The notes: generated by a model not told the origin, from the letters alone. Counted from the stretch's first letter, positions 41,303 through 52,294 are shown. The stretch: 64,000 nucleotides of DNA from Desulfomicrobium sp. UBA5193 (GCA_002412965.1 DHWB01000011.1:124001-188000), one strand, 5' to 3'. A program made the numbers and translations.

Positions 41303-43359
41303 GTCGCGTTCTCCTCGGTGAGGACGGGGGATTCAAAACGAAAGGCCAGCACGGTGATGTCGTCGCGTTGCGGGCGGTCTCCACGATAACCGGACAGCTC
41401 GCGGGTGAGCGATTCCTCCTGAATTTCAAGAGGCAGGCCGGAATGTTCTCTGATCCATTTCACGAAGCCGCTCCGGCCGAATGGCAGGCCCCTGTCTCCG
41501 CCGGATTGGTCCAGAATTCCGTCGGTGACAAGATAAAAAACATTGCCCGGTTCAAGGTCCATGGTCTGGCAGGTGAAGGGGCGGGGCTTGCGGTCGTTGA
41601 TTCCGCCCCGGTCGCCCCGGAAGTGTTTGACCTCGGTCTTTCCCGCCACAAAGAGGTCGATGTGGGCGCCCGAAAAATGGACCTGGCGGGTCTTCCACTC
41701 GACAAAACACAGCCCGATATCCATGGACGTGGCCAGCCGCTCCAGGCGCTTTGTGTCCGGCATCATGTGGCGCACGGCCAGATCCACCCGTTCCAGCAGC
41801 GCGGCCGGGTTCTGCCAGTTTTCCTCCAGGGTGGCGCGCTCCAGGGCCGCGTGGGCGATCATTGTCATGAAGGCTCCGGGCATGCCGTGGCCCGCGCAGT
41901 CGATGACGCCGAAAAGACAGCCCTCGGCCTGTTCCCGGTAAAGATAGAAGTCCCCGCCGACCACGTCGCGCGGATGCCAGACCACGAAATACTGTCCGCG
42001 CAGGCGCTCGCTCAGCTGGCGGTCCGGGAGGATGACCCGCTGGATGAGGCTCGCGTAGCGGATGCTCTCTGTCAGCTGGCGATGGGTGGTGGCCAGCTCG
42101 GCATGGGTGCTCTCAAGCTGGGCCGTGCGCTCTGCCACGCGCTGCTCAAGCTCTGCGGTGTGGGCCAGGACCTGGGCGGCCATGGAGTCGAAGGCGCGGG
42201 ACAGCGCGCCGATCTCGTCGCTCCGGCTCGATTGCAGGCGGATGTCGTAGTGCCCCTGTGCGATGCGCCGGGCGGAATCGGTCAGCACGAGCAGGGGATG
42301 GAGGACAAGGCGGTCGAAACCTACGGTCAAGGCCAGGATGACCAGCAGCAGGATCACGGCACCGCCAGTCAGGGCCAGGCGTATGAAGTTCGAGGACAGG
42401 ACGTCGGCCGCCTCTGGGTTGACGCTGCTGATGACCGTCCATTCCAGCTCGGGCAGATGGGCCAGCGCCATCATTCGCCGCCCGTCCTTCGTCTCCTGCT
42501 CCATGATCTCGATCCCGTCCTCCTGGTTCCGCACGTTCGTCAGAAGCCGTTCCGCGTTTTCACGGCCCGGTTCGGTGGTCAGGTCTGCGAAGATGGTCCT
42601 GGTCGCATCCCGCTTGCTCAAGGCCCCGTACTCGATCCGCTCCGGGTCCGGATGGGCCACGATGCGGCCTTCCTTGTCCACGACGAAGCTCATGCTCCCC
42701 TTGGTTCGCAGGGCCAGCATGCTACTCAAAAATCGGCTCAGCTGCATGCCTGTCCCGACCAGTCCGAGAGGAGAGCCCGCCGCGTTGCGAACCTGGACGT
42801 TGATCCACAGGTTGGTCACCTTGAGGGTGTCGTCGTGATTGACATTGAGGGTGTAGGGGGTCGGTCGGTCCATGGTCGAAAAATACCAGGCGTCCTCCGC
42901 CTTTCCCTGGTCCAGGGTGTAGCGGTAGATGGCTCGGGGATTCGTCTGGTCGGCGTAATAGTAAGCCTTGGTGAGGTGATGGATGACGAAATAGGACTGG
43001 TCGGCGAAGGCCGGCCGGAAACTTGCGGCTTCGGCCAGGAAGCGTCCACGGGTCTGCGGGCCCTGTTCGTCCAGAAGCCAGTCGCCGAGTGCGGTCAGAC
43101 CGGCAAAGCGCTGGGCGATGGCCAGCTCGCGTCCGACCAAGGCCTGGATCTTCTCTCGGGTCAGCCGGGCTTCGGAGATGGCCAGCCTGCGGCTTAAGTC
43201 CGTGGTCAGGTCGCGCATGATGCGCTGGCCGATGGCCACTGAGAGCAGCAGCACCGCGGCCGAGATGACCAGGAGCAGGAGGCCTATCTTGCGGCGCAGG
43301 CCGGTGGCCCGTTTCCGGAAGGCCTGCGGATCAGGGAGGGGATGAGGGGAATCGGTCAT
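41299..43359 (-). CDS. siaA: SiaA-like membrane PP2C-type phosphatase
   Basis: A 686-aa membrane protein. Two membrane helices (about 25-45 and 325-348) enclose a periplasmic Cache-like sensor (about 60-310). A HAMP domain (350-400), coiled coil (400-430) and SpoIIE/PP2C phosphatase domain (about 455-680) follow. VVGGDFY (467-472) and IDCAGHGMPGAF (Asp487) bind the metals. Its likely substrate is the phosphoprotein SiaC encoded downstream, so an external signal would raise cyclic di-GMP through SiaC and SiaD. The gene leads a four-gene operon with a sigma-70-like promoter 40 bases upstream. Confidence 0.92.
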   Translation of the reverse strand: MTDSPHPLPDPQAFRKRATGLRRKIGLLLLVISAAVLLLSVAIGQRIMRDLTTDLSRRLAISEARLTREKIQALVGRELAIAQRFAGLTALGDWLLDEQGPQTRGRFLAEAASFRPAFADQSYFVIHHLTKAYYYADQTNPRAIYRYTLDQGKAEDAWYFSTMDRPTPYTLNVNHDDTLKVTNLWINVQVRNAAGSPLGLVGTGMQLSRFLSSMLALRTKGSMSFVVDKEGRIVAHPDPERIEYGALSKRDATRTIFADLTTEPGRENAERLLTNVRNQEDGIEIMEQETKDGRRMMALAHLPELEWTVISSVNPEAADVLSSNFIRLALTGGAVILLLVILALTVGFDRLVLHPLLVLTDSARRIAQGHYDIRLQSSRSDEIGALSRAFDSMAAQVLAHTAELEQRVAERTAQLESTHAELATTHRQLTESIRYASLIQRVILPDRQLSERLRGQYFVVWHPRDVVGGDFYLYREQAEGCLFGVIDCAGHGMPGAFMTMIAHAALERATLEENWQNPAALLERVDLAVRHMMPDTKRLERLATSMDIGLCFVEWKTRQVHFSGAHIDLFVAGKTEVKHFRGDRGGINDRKPRPFTCQTMDLEPGNVFYLVTDGILDQSGGDRGLPFGRSGFVKWIREHSGLPLEIQEESLTRELSGYRGDRPQRDDITVLAFRFESPVLTEENAT

Positions 43360-43397
43360 TGTATGCCCTGCGTGCTCCGTTGCGTCAGTTATCGAAC

Positions 43398-43425
43398 ATT
43401 ATACTAAATTTTCAGTAGATTGCAA
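43398..43425 (-). promoter_or_regulatory. Sigma-70-type promoter of siaABCD
   Basis: On the minus strand TTGCAA is followed after 16 bases by a perfect TATAAT. It lies 39 bases before the siaA start codon. Confidence 0.6.
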
Positions 43426-43614
43426 TGCTTGCGGTGAGCTGTCAACGACATCTGACGCCACGGATGGATTCATCGGTTACGCAATGCGGGAGGTATTGTG
43501 CTTATTGGTGTTCGTGAAGTATCCGATGTATGACAACGTGCCGAATTATGGCCTTGCCTGTTGCCGGGGCTTCCAATTGTCCGGTGTTTCGGGGAAACGC
43601 GGAGGGTTATGGCG

Positions 43615-44826
43615 ATGAATATATGGAGTTGCCTGATGTTTCAGAAATGTTCCGTATGGCGTTCGTGGCTCGGTTCCGGCTTTCGTCCGGTTTCCGCCGC
43701 GTGCTTACTGGCGTTTGTTCTGTTCATGGCTGTCACCAGCCTGGCCCAGGGCCTCGAACCGATCAGAATCGGGAGCGTGTTCGCCAAGACCGGGGCGGGG
43801 GCCGAGGAGAATTCCCCCAACTACCGCGTGGTCATGCTTGCGGTCAAAAACATCAACGCCCAGGGAGGGCTTCTGGGGCGGTCCGTTGAAGTGGTCGAGT
43901 TCGACACCAAAAGTTCGCCCCTTGGTGCGCGTCAGGCGGCCCTGGACGCGGTGGCCGCGAAGGTCGTGGCCGTCATCGGTCCGTCTTGGAGTTCCCAAGC
44001 CTTGGCCATGGGGCCGGTGCTGCAGGAGGCGGGCATTCCTATGATCGGCGCGACCACCACCGCTCCGGAGGTCACCGGCATCGGTGATTTCATCTTCCGG
44101 GCCTGTTACACAGACGACTCGCAGGCGGACGCGCTGGCCCGGTTCGCCTTTGATGATCTGCTGGCCAGGCGGGTCGTGGTGGTGACCATTGCCGGGGATG
44201 TCTACAGCGAAGGCCTGAGCGCGGTTTTCCGCGAGCGGTTCGTCGCGCAGGGCGGAACGGTGGATAAGCAGCTTCGCTATCTGCAGAACGCCATGAATTT
44301 CGAGGAGCAGGTGCGCGTCATTGGCGAAACATCTCCGGACTTGGTTTTTGTAGCCGGTTATACCCGCGATTCCGGGCTGCTGCTCAAGCAGGCGCGAGGT
44401 GCCGGCCTGGTCATGCCCTTTTTGGGTGGGGACGGGTGGACGGCCTTGGAGCATTACCCGTATCTCGACCCGGCCAAGGGCGAAAATTATTATGTTTCCC
44501 ACTGGCACCCGGATTTGGATTCCGAAGCCAGCCGTGCGTTTGTCGATCTACTTCACGAGGAATTCGGGCCCGGGGCGCTGGGGATGATCGATGCCGGCAA
44601 CGCCAATGCCTACGATGCCCTTGGATTGGTGGCCGACTCCATCCGCCGCGCGGGCAGCGCCGACCCGGCCGCCATCCGGGACGCTCTGGCCGCGACCGAA
44701 AATTATCCGGGCGTGACGGGGTCCATCACTTTCAAAGATTCGCGTGACCCCCACAAGCCCCTGGTCGTTTTGCGTATCACCCCCGACAAGGTCGAGTTCG
44801 TCAAGAAAGTGGTGCCGGGTCTATGA
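43615..44826 (+). CDS. Periplasmic branched-chain-amino-acid-type binding protein
   Basis: A 403-aa type I periplasmic binding protein of the Leu/Ile/Val (Peripla_BP_6) family. A long signal sequence (about 1-46, ending SLAQG) precedes IRIGSVFAKTGAGAEE, GLLGRSVEVVEFDTKSSP, AVIGPSWSSQALAMGPVLQ and GNANAYDALGLVADSI. ATG 43615 lies 8 bases after GGAGGG, better spaced than ATG 43609. No ABC permease or ATPase is nearby. Instead its stop overlaps the start of a membrane histidine kinase (ATGA), so it probably acts as the ligand-binding partner of that kinase rather than in transport. Confidence 0.88.
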   Translation: MNIWSCLMFQKCSVWRSWLGSGFRPVSAACLLAFVLFMAVTSLAQGLEPIRIGSVFAKTGAGAEENSPNYRVVMLAVKNINAQGGLLGRSVEVVEFDTKSSPLGARQAALDAVAAKVVAVIGPSWSSQALAMGPVLQEAGIPMIGATTTAPEVTGIGDFIFRACYTDDSQADALARFAFDDLLARRVVVVTIAGDVYSEGLSAVFRERFVAQGGTVDKQLRYLQNAMNFEEQVRVIGETSPDLVFVAGYTRDSGLLLKQARGAGLVMPFLGGDGWTALEHYPYLDPAKGENYYVSHWHPDLDSEASRAFVDLLHEEFGPGALGMIDAGNANAYDALGLVADSIRRAGSADPAAIRDALAATENYPGVTGSITFKDSRDPHKPLVVLRITPDKVEFVKKVVPGL

Positions 44827-47129
44827 GCAAAAGCATTTCCCAACGCATGAACCGTGACATCCTGTTCACTTTCGCGGTGATCGGGATTCTGTTCGTCGCC
44901 ATGGGCAGTTTGATGCAGGTGCGCTGGAAGGATGACAACATCCATACCGTCTGCCGCATCCTCGACACGCTGGTCTCCAGGGAGCAGGACAACCTCGCCA
45001 ACGAACTCTTCGAACGCCGTGTAGTGGCCCTGGACATGCGCCTGGCCGAGATCAGCTTGGTGCAGGATGTCTTGCGGGTCGAGCTTTATCAGGCCAGGGG
45101 CCTTCCCTTGGCGGCCGCTTCGAATGGGGAGGCGATGGAGCTTCTTGAGCCGCTGGAGGTCGGCAGGTATGACGCAGTCCAAGGTGCCCCGGGTTATGCT
45201 TTTGAACACGACTTTTCGTCCCTGCGTTTCACCCGGCCGATAGTCGCGGCAGGTGAAACCATCGGCTGGGTTCGAATCAGCTACGACCTGTCCTTGCTGC
45301 GCAAGCAGTCGCTGAGTTTTTTCGCGTTTATGACCAGCATTCTGGTCGTGACCCTGCTGTGCACGCAGATTCTGCTGCGCCGCCGACTGCGCAAGTCGGT
45401 GGTCAATCCTCTGCGCGAATTGGGGAGGTCCATGCAGGAAATGGACGTCCAGACCCGGACCTTCGACGGACCCATGCTCAACGCCGACCAGGAAATCGCA
45501 AGCCTGAGCCGGGCCTTTCAGGACCTGCTCACGCGTTTGAACATTTCCTACCGCGACCTCGACGAGGCTCATCAGGCCCTGGCCAGGAGCGAAGGCCGCC
45601 TCTCCCGCGCAATCGCGGCAAGTACCGACGGCGTCTGGGAGTGGTCGTACAGTACGGGGCAGACGTACTTCAGTCCGCGCTGGTACGAGATGCTCGGCTA
45701 CGGGGATCAGGAACTGCCCATGACCTTCCAAACCTGGAAGGAGCTCTGTCACCCAGACGATTTTCAAGAGGCGTCCCGGCGCATTCAGGATGTTGTGGAG
45801 TCCAATGGGACGAAATCCTACAATGCGGAATTCCGCATGCGCACCAACGACGGAGCCTGGAAATGGATTATGGGACGCGGGGATGTCATCGAACGCGATG
45901 CCGAAGGCAGCCCTTTGTTGCTGAGCGGGACGCATACCGACATCACCGAGCGGCGTCAGGCCGAGGAGCGGCTGCGTCAGTCCGAGGAAAAGTTTTCCCA
46001 GCTATTCCGGCTTTCGCCCGATGCCATCGTGCTGCTCCATGTGGACAGTGGGCGTCTCGTGGATGTCAACGATTCCTTCGTGACAATTTCCGGTTATCGC
46101 CGGGAAGAGACCCTGGGCCGGACGCTGCTGGAGCTTGGGGTTTACCGTAATCCCGACGAGCGGGAGGAAATCTACAGCCGTCTGAAGCGGGATGGGACCC
46201 TGCGTGACTATGAATTCGAGGCCCTGCACAAGGATGGTTCCGTCGTGTTTTGCGCCATGACTTGCCAGACTTTGGAGATCGACGGCGCGCCGCACCTGCT
46301 GGCTGTGTTGCGTGATGTCACGCAGATGAAGAAGCTGCGCGACGTCATGATCCAAAGCGAAAAGATGCGTTCGGTGGGCGGCATGGCTGCGGGTATCGCC
46401 CATGAGATCAACAATCCCCTGGGCATCATCCTCCAGGCATCGCATAACCTCCTGCAACGTTCGCGGCCCGATTTCGCCAAGAACATCGAGGCGGCCCGGG
46501 ACATCGGCCTCGATATGGAGCTCATGGCGCGTTACATGCGCGCCCGCAAGCTCGACGTCTTCATCGCCGACATTAAGGAGGCGGCCACGAGGGCTGCGGG
46601 GATCATCCGGCGCATGCTCGATTTCAGCCGCTTGGCGGAATCCGGACGCTCACAGTGCGACCTTGCGACCCTCGTCGAACACTCCCTGGCCTTGGCCAGA
46701 AATGACTATGATCTGAAAAAATTCTATGATTTCAAAAAAATAGATTTGAAGATTGAAATCGAGGAGGGGGTTGAAGAATTTGCCTGCACAGAGACGGAGA
46801 TTGAGCAGGTCTTCCTGAATATTCTGCGCAACGCGGCGCAGGCCATGGCCGAGGCTTCGCCGCCCGTCGAGAATCCGCGCATCGTGATCAGGGCATGCGC
46901 TGTTCTGGACCGGGTCAGAATCGAGATCGAGGACAACGGCCCCGGCATGGAACCGGAGATTTGCCTTCGCATCTTCGAACCATTCTTCACCACGAAACCA
47001 CCCGGCCAAGGCACGGGACTGGGGCTCTCGGTATCTTATTTCATCATCACCAAGGGGCATGACGGCAGCATGGAAGTGGAGTCTACGCCGGGCGTGGGCA
47101 CGCGTTTTATCATCGAACTTCCGTTATGA
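44823..47129 (+). CDS. Membrane PAS sensor histidine kinase
   Basis: A 768-aa kinase. Two membrane helices (about 13-31 and 163-183) flank a periplasmic domain of about 130 residues. A linker, two PAS domains (about 262-390 with GVWEWSYSTGQTYFSP, and 395-500 with DAIVLLHVDSGRLVDVN) and a kinase core follow. His527 lies in GIAHEINNPLGI, with NILRNAAQAM as N box, IEDNGPGM as G1 and GQGTGLGLSVSYFI as G2. The H-to-N spacing contains an extra helical stretch (DFAKNIEAARDIGLDME). It overlaps the binding-protein gene, suggesting a ligand-sensing pair. No response regulator gene is adjacent. Confidence 0.92.
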   Translation: MSKSISQRMNRDILFTFAVIGILFVAMGSLMQVRWKDDNIHTVCRILDTLVSREQDNLANELFERRVVALDMRLAEISLVQDVLRVELYQARGLPLAAASNGEAMELLEPLEVGRYDAVQGAPGYAFEHDFSSLRFTRPIVAAGETIGWVRISYDLSLLRKQSLSFFAFMTSILVVTLLCTQILLRRRLRKSVVNPLRELGRSMQEMDVQTRTFDGPMLNADQEIASLSRAFQDLLTRLNISYRDLDEAHQALARSEGRLSRAIAASTDGVWEWSYSTGQTYFSPRWYEMLGYGDQELPMTFQTWKELCHPDDFQEASRRIQDVVESNGTKSYNAEFRMRTNDGAWKWIMGRGDVIERDAEGSPLLLSGTHTDITERRQAEERLRQSEEKFSQLFRLSPDAIVLLHVDSGRLVDVNDSFVTISGYRREETLGRTLLELGVYRNPDEREEIYSRLKRDGTLRDYEFEALHKDGSVVFCAMTCQTLEIDGAPHLLAVLRDVTQMKKLRDVMIQSEKMRSVGGMAAGIAHEINNPLGIILQASHNLLQRSRPDFAKNIEAARDIGLDMELMARYMRARKLDVFIADIKEAATRAAGIIRRMLDFSRLAESGRSQCDLATLVEHSLALARNDYDLKKFYDFKKIDLKIEIEEGVEEFACTETEIEQVFLNILRNAAQAMAEASPPVENPRIVIRACAVLDRVRIEIEDNGPGMEPEICLRIFEPFFTTKPPGQGTGLGLSVSYFIITKGHDGSMEVESTPGVGTRFIIELPL

Positions 47130-47192
47130 AAATTGGAGCAGGAGTGAGTGTGCATTTTTGGATAATCCTTTGTGATCGCTGGAGGCAGGCAA

Positions 47193-47855
47193 ATGACGCT
47201 TGCTGACAAAATCGCTCTGGCCAGGGTGCGGATGATCGAGGTGCTGGGGCGTTTCGGCCCCGGCACGACCGTGGGCTGGACCGGGGGCAAGGATTCCACC
47301 GTGGTACTGGCCCTGTGGCGGGAAGTGCTGCGCGAGAGCGCCCCTGATGCGCCGCTCACGGCCCTGAACCTGGACACGGGCTGCAAGTTCCCGGAGGTAT
47401 TGGCCTTTCGCGATCAATTGGCCAGGGAATGGGGCGTTGACGTGCATATCGTGCGGCCCGAGGTGGAGCTGAACCGCTACCCTCTGGCCGTGGATCCGGT
47501 GGCGTGCTGCGGAGATCTGAAGATTCGGCCCTTGAACGCGGCCATTGCCCGGCTGGTCATTCCGGCCCTTTTGACCGGGGTGCGTGCCGACGAGAATCCG
47601 GATCGGGCGGACCGGCATTGGCTGGAGGATCACGGCGACCACGTTCGGGTCTTGCCCATTCTGGAATGGACGGAGCTGGACATCTGGACCTTCCTGGTGC
47701 GCGAGAACATCCCCTGGTGCTCGCTTTACGACCAGGGTTACCGCTCGCTCGGCTGCGTGCCGTGCACCTCGCGGGCGGGACACGGTGAGCGCTCGGGCCG
47801 GGATGGACGCAAGGAGGAGCGCATGGGGCAGCTCAGAAGTCTGGGGTATTTTTAA
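47193..47855 (+). CDS. PAPS/APS reductase-like PP-loop protein
   Basis: A 220-aa PP-loop ATPase-fold protein from ATG 47193 (GGAGG upstream). GWTGGKDST (28-36) is the PP-loop. Cys105-Cys106 (VACCGDLKIRPL) and C188-V-P-C191 form the CC...CxxC pattern used for a [4Fe-4S] cluster in APS reductases. The usual C-terminal catalytic ECG motif is absent because the protein ends at SLGYF. It may use a different sulfur or nucleotide substrate than classic assimilatory reductases. It is 63 bases after the histidine kinase gene in the same direction and may be co-transcribed. Confidence 0.85.
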   Translation: MTLADKIALARVRMIEVLGRFGPGTTVGWTGGKDSTVVLALWREVLRESAPDAPLTALNLDTGCKFPEVLAFRDQLAREWGVDVHIVRPEVELNRYPLAVDPVACCGDLKIRPLNAAIARLVIPALLTGVRADENPDRADRHWLEDHGDHVRVLPILEWTELDIWTFLVRENIPWCSLYDQGYRSLGCVPCTSRAGHGERSGRDGRKEERMGQLRSLGYF

Positions 47856-48206
47856 GGGGCTTCGGGAAAAAGCTGTTGCCATGCGGTCGCGCCCCGGCCC
47901 GTCCCGGCCAAGGACCGGCGAAACTCCTTCACCGGCCTCGTAGAGTCGAACCATTGCGTGCGGACTTGAAAGGACGAGGCATTGCGACGGGCAATGGTTC
48001 GACAAACGATGCCTGGCTCAGTCAGACAGTCGACGGGCCTTGACCGGAACGGGCCGGGGCGCTCGGACCTGGCGTTGGTCGGGGAAGGGAAGACGTGCTG
48101 TCTCTTTGTGTGTGAGCCAGCGTTCTTCCGTCCGGAAGTTGCGGTTGGAAATTTAGGATTTTTCGATCCTTGGCTTTGAAGGCCAAATTCATTAGTCTCG
48201 CCCGCC
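47856..48206. other. Intergenic region holding element copy B and the ispG leader
   Basis: A 351-bp gap. Its main content is copy B of the dispersed palindromic element. The remaining bases carry GC-rich direct blocks (CCCCGGCCCGTCCCGGCC) and the leader of ispG. No convincing small gene was found. Confidence 0.4.
47921..48030. repeat. Dispersed palindromic element, copy B
   Basis: It has the same arms as copy A: AAACTCCTTCACCGGCCTCG from 47921 and ACAAACGATGCCTGGCTCAG from 48003, the latter continuing into TCAGACAGT. The enclosed perfect stem is GTCGAACCATTGC / GCAATGGTTCGAC, unrelated in sequence to the stem of copy A. Orientation on the plus strand equals that of copy A, but the neighbouring genes run the other way. 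Confidence 0.8.
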
Positions 48207-49310
48207 ATGACCCAAAACGATCCATCCGTACTTTTTCCGCGCGCCAGGACCCGCTCCCTCTCTGTGGGCGGGGTGGGAATTGGTGGGAATAACCCCGTCC
48301 GCGTGCAGTCCATGACCAACACGGACACCCGCGACGTAGACGCGACCCTGTCCCAGATCAAGGCTCTGGCCGGGGCCGGCTGCGAGATCGTGCGTCTGGC
48401 CGTGCTCGATCTGGAAGCGGCCATGGCTCTGAAGTCCATCTGCGCCGCCACGCCCGTGCCGCTCATCGCCGACATTCACTTCGATTCCCGCCTGGCCGTG
48501 CAGGCCGTCGAGGCGGGCGTGAAGGGCCTGCGCATCAACCCCGGCAACATCGGCGGTCCGGACAAGGTCGATCGCGTGGTGGACGCGGCTCGCGCGGCCG
48601 GCGTGCCCATTCGCATCGGCGTGAACAGCGGTTCCGTGGACAAGGACCTGCTCAAGAAGCACGGTGGCCCGACCCCTGCGGCCATGGTCGAGAGCGCTCT
48701 GGAACATGTGCGGTTGCTGGAAGAGCGCAAGTTCGGGGACATAAAGATTTCGCTCAAATCCTCAAGCGTTTTGGGTACGGTAGCGGCCTACAGGCTCATG
48801 GCGAAAACCGTGGATTATCCGCTGCACATCGGCGTGACCGAAGCGGGAACGGCCATGCGCGGGGCGGTCAAGTCGTCCGTGGGCCTCGGGATTCTGCTGG
48901 CCGAGGGCATCGGCGACACGCTGCGGGTTTCGCTCACTGCCGATCCCGTGGAGGAAATGCTCGTGGCCTGGGAGATTCTGCGCGCCCTGGGACTGCGAGC
49001 AAGAGGCCCGGAGATCGTATCGTGCCCCACCTGCGGCCGCACCGAGATCGGGCTCATCGAGCTGGCCAGCGCCGTGGAAGACAGGCTGCGCGGAGTGGAG
49101 GACGTATTCACCGTGGCGGTCATGGGCTGCGTGGTCAACGGGCCGGGCGAGGCGCGGGAGGCGGACATCGGCGTGGCCGGTGGCCGCGAGTCGGGCCTCA
49201 TCTTCCGCAAGGGGGAGGTCGTGCGCAAGGTCAAGGGCCGGGCGGAGCTGCTGCCCGCCTTCATGGAAGAGCTGGAAAAATTTCTGGATGAGCGGCGGGG
49301 CGTGGCATGA
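48207..49310 (+). CDS. ispG: 4-hydroxy-3-methylbut-2-enyl diphosphate synthase (IspG/GcpE)
   Basis: A 367-aa [4Fe-4S] enzyme of the MEP isoprenoid pathway that converts MEcPP to HMBPP. NPVRVQSMTNTDTRD begins the TIM barrel, and ADIHFDSRLA, GVKGLRINPGNIGG and IGVNSGSVDKDLL follow. The C-terminal cluster motifs are SCPTCGRTEIGL and MGCVVNGPGEA (three cysteines). ATG 48207 is clear and the length matches the compact bacterial type. dxs and ispA lie 8-9 kb downstream. Confidence 0.95.
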   Translation: MTQNDPSVLFPRARTRSLSVGGVGIGGNNPVRVQSMTNTDTRDVDATLSQIKALAGAGCEIVRLAVLDLEAAMALKSICAATPVPLIADIHFDSRLAVQAVEAGVKGLRINPGNIGGPDKVDRVVDAARAAGVPIRIGVNSGSVDKDLLKKHGGPTPAAMVESALEHVRLLEERKFGDIKISLKSSSVLGTVAAYRLMAKTVDYPLHIGVTEAGTAMRGAVKSSVGLGILLAEGIGDTLRVSLTADPVEEMLVAWEILRALGLRARGPEIVSCPTCGRTEIGLIELASAVEDRLRGVEDVFTVAVMGCVVNGPGEAREADIGVAGGRESGLIFRKGEVVRKVKGRAELLPAFMEELEKFLDERRGVA

Positions 49311-49364
49311 AAGTCCGCCTGCTGATTTCGGCTGATGGAAATGTCTGCCGTACGGGGGTGAGAC

Positions 49365-50447
49365 ATGTCTGGTAAGGATTTCCAGGACCGCGCCGTCGGG
49401 GCCATCATGGGGGCCTTCATCGGGGACGCCCTGGCTCTTGGACCGCATTGGTACTACAATCTGGACGACCTGCGCCGCGACTATGGCGACTGGATCACCG
49501 GCTACACCGACCCAAAGCCCGGCCGTTATCATGCAGGCTTGCGGGCCGGGCAGCAATCCCAGGCGGGATTCATCCTCGAACTGACGCTGGCCTCTCTGGT
49601 GGAGCGCGGCGAGTATGATGCCGAGGATTTCTGCCAGCGCATGGACTACGAGCTGTTTCCCCTGCTCGACGGCACGCCCGTGAGCGGACCGGGGAGCTAC
49701 ACCAGCCAGTCCATCCGCGAGGCCTGGCGGCGGCGCGTCAAACAAAAGCTGCCGTGGGGGCAGACCGCAGGACAGGCCGACACCACCGAGGCCATCGAGC
49801 GCACCCTGGCCATCGCGGTGCGCTACGCCCTTGATCCCGCGCAGCTTGCCACGGCCGTGGCCGGTAACGCCGCCCTGACCCAGGCCGATGACCTCGTCCT
49901 GTCCCTGACCGTGGCCTACTGCGCCGTGCTCGGGCAACTGGTGCAGGGGCATCCGCTGGACGCGACGATTTCAGACCGGCTCATGAAGCTGGTCAAGACC
50001 GGGGAGCTGCCGTTCCACGCCGTGACCCGAGAGAACCTGCAGCCGCCACGGCCGGGTGATCCCGATCCGCCGCGCGCCGGGCGTTTCGTGTCTCCGGACG
50101 CGCTGCTGTCCCCTGCGTACATGGCCGCCGCGGCTGCGGACCCGGACGTGCGCATCGAACCGGCCTGGAAGGTCTCCCTGGTCTATGGCATGCCCTGCGC
50201 CATCTACCATCAGCTGCCCGCTGCATATTACTTGGCGGCGCGCTTCCGTGACGACTTTGAATCCGCCGTGCTCCATGCCGTGAACGGCGGCGGACAGAAT
50301 CAGGCCCGCGCCATCCTGACCGGCGCCTTGGTCGGGGCGCAGACGGGATTCTCCGGCATTCCCTGGCGGTTCACGGACGGTCTTGCGCGAGGTACCGACC
50401 TGCTGGCGTTTGCGGAGAGGTTGGCGGAGCAGGCGGCGGCTGGCTGA
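49365..50447 (+). CDS. ADP-ribosylglycohydrolase family protein
   Basis: A 360-aa all-helical hydrolase of the DraG/ADP-ribosylglycohydrolase family. AVGAIMGAFIGDALALGPHW holds the first metal-ligand Asp region. The segment YTSQSIREAW and AVLHAVNGGGQNQARAILTGALVGAQ follow the family pattern, but the second metal site is atypical: HAVNGGGQNQ replaces the usual ...GGDTD(T/S). It would remove ADP-ribose or a related group if active; loss of the DTD acid pair makes a different or lost activity possible. ATG 49365 follows GGGGGTG. It lies between ispG and proS, same direction. Confidence 0.85.
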   Translation: MSGKDFQDRAVGAIMGAFIGDALALGPHWYYNLDDLRRDYGDWITGYTDPKPGRYHAGLRAGQQSQAGFILELTLASLVERGEYDAEDFCQRMDYELFPLLDGTPVSGPGSYTSQSIREAWRRRVKQKLPWGQTAGQADTTEAIERTLAIAVRYALDPAQLATAVAGNAALTQADDLVLSLTVAYCAVLGQLVQGHPLDATISDRLMKLVKTGELPFHAVTRENLQPPRPGDPDPPRAGRFVSPDALLSPAYMAAAAADPDVRIEPAWKVSLVYGMPCAIYHQLPAAYYLAARFRDDFESAVLHAVNGGGQNQARAILTGALVGAQTGFSGIPWRFTDGLARGTDLLAFAERLAEQAAAG

Positions 50448-50551
50448 TCCCGCCGACCGGGATCGTTCTCGGGCGTATTGTCCACGACGATATTCCCGGA
50501 AGTAAACTTTCTTAAACCGATACTTTCATATTCATTTCGAGGAGACACTCA

Positions 50552-52294
<1,743 letters not shown>

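Noticed and set aside
41368..43197. A 609-codon open frame on the plus strand
   Set aside because: It lies fully within siaA on the opposite strand and has no domain-like pattern.
35423..48030. The element copies as integron attC sites
   Set aside because: Variable palindromes between fixed ends recall attC, but the GTTRRRY core sites are absent and no integrase or cassette array is present.
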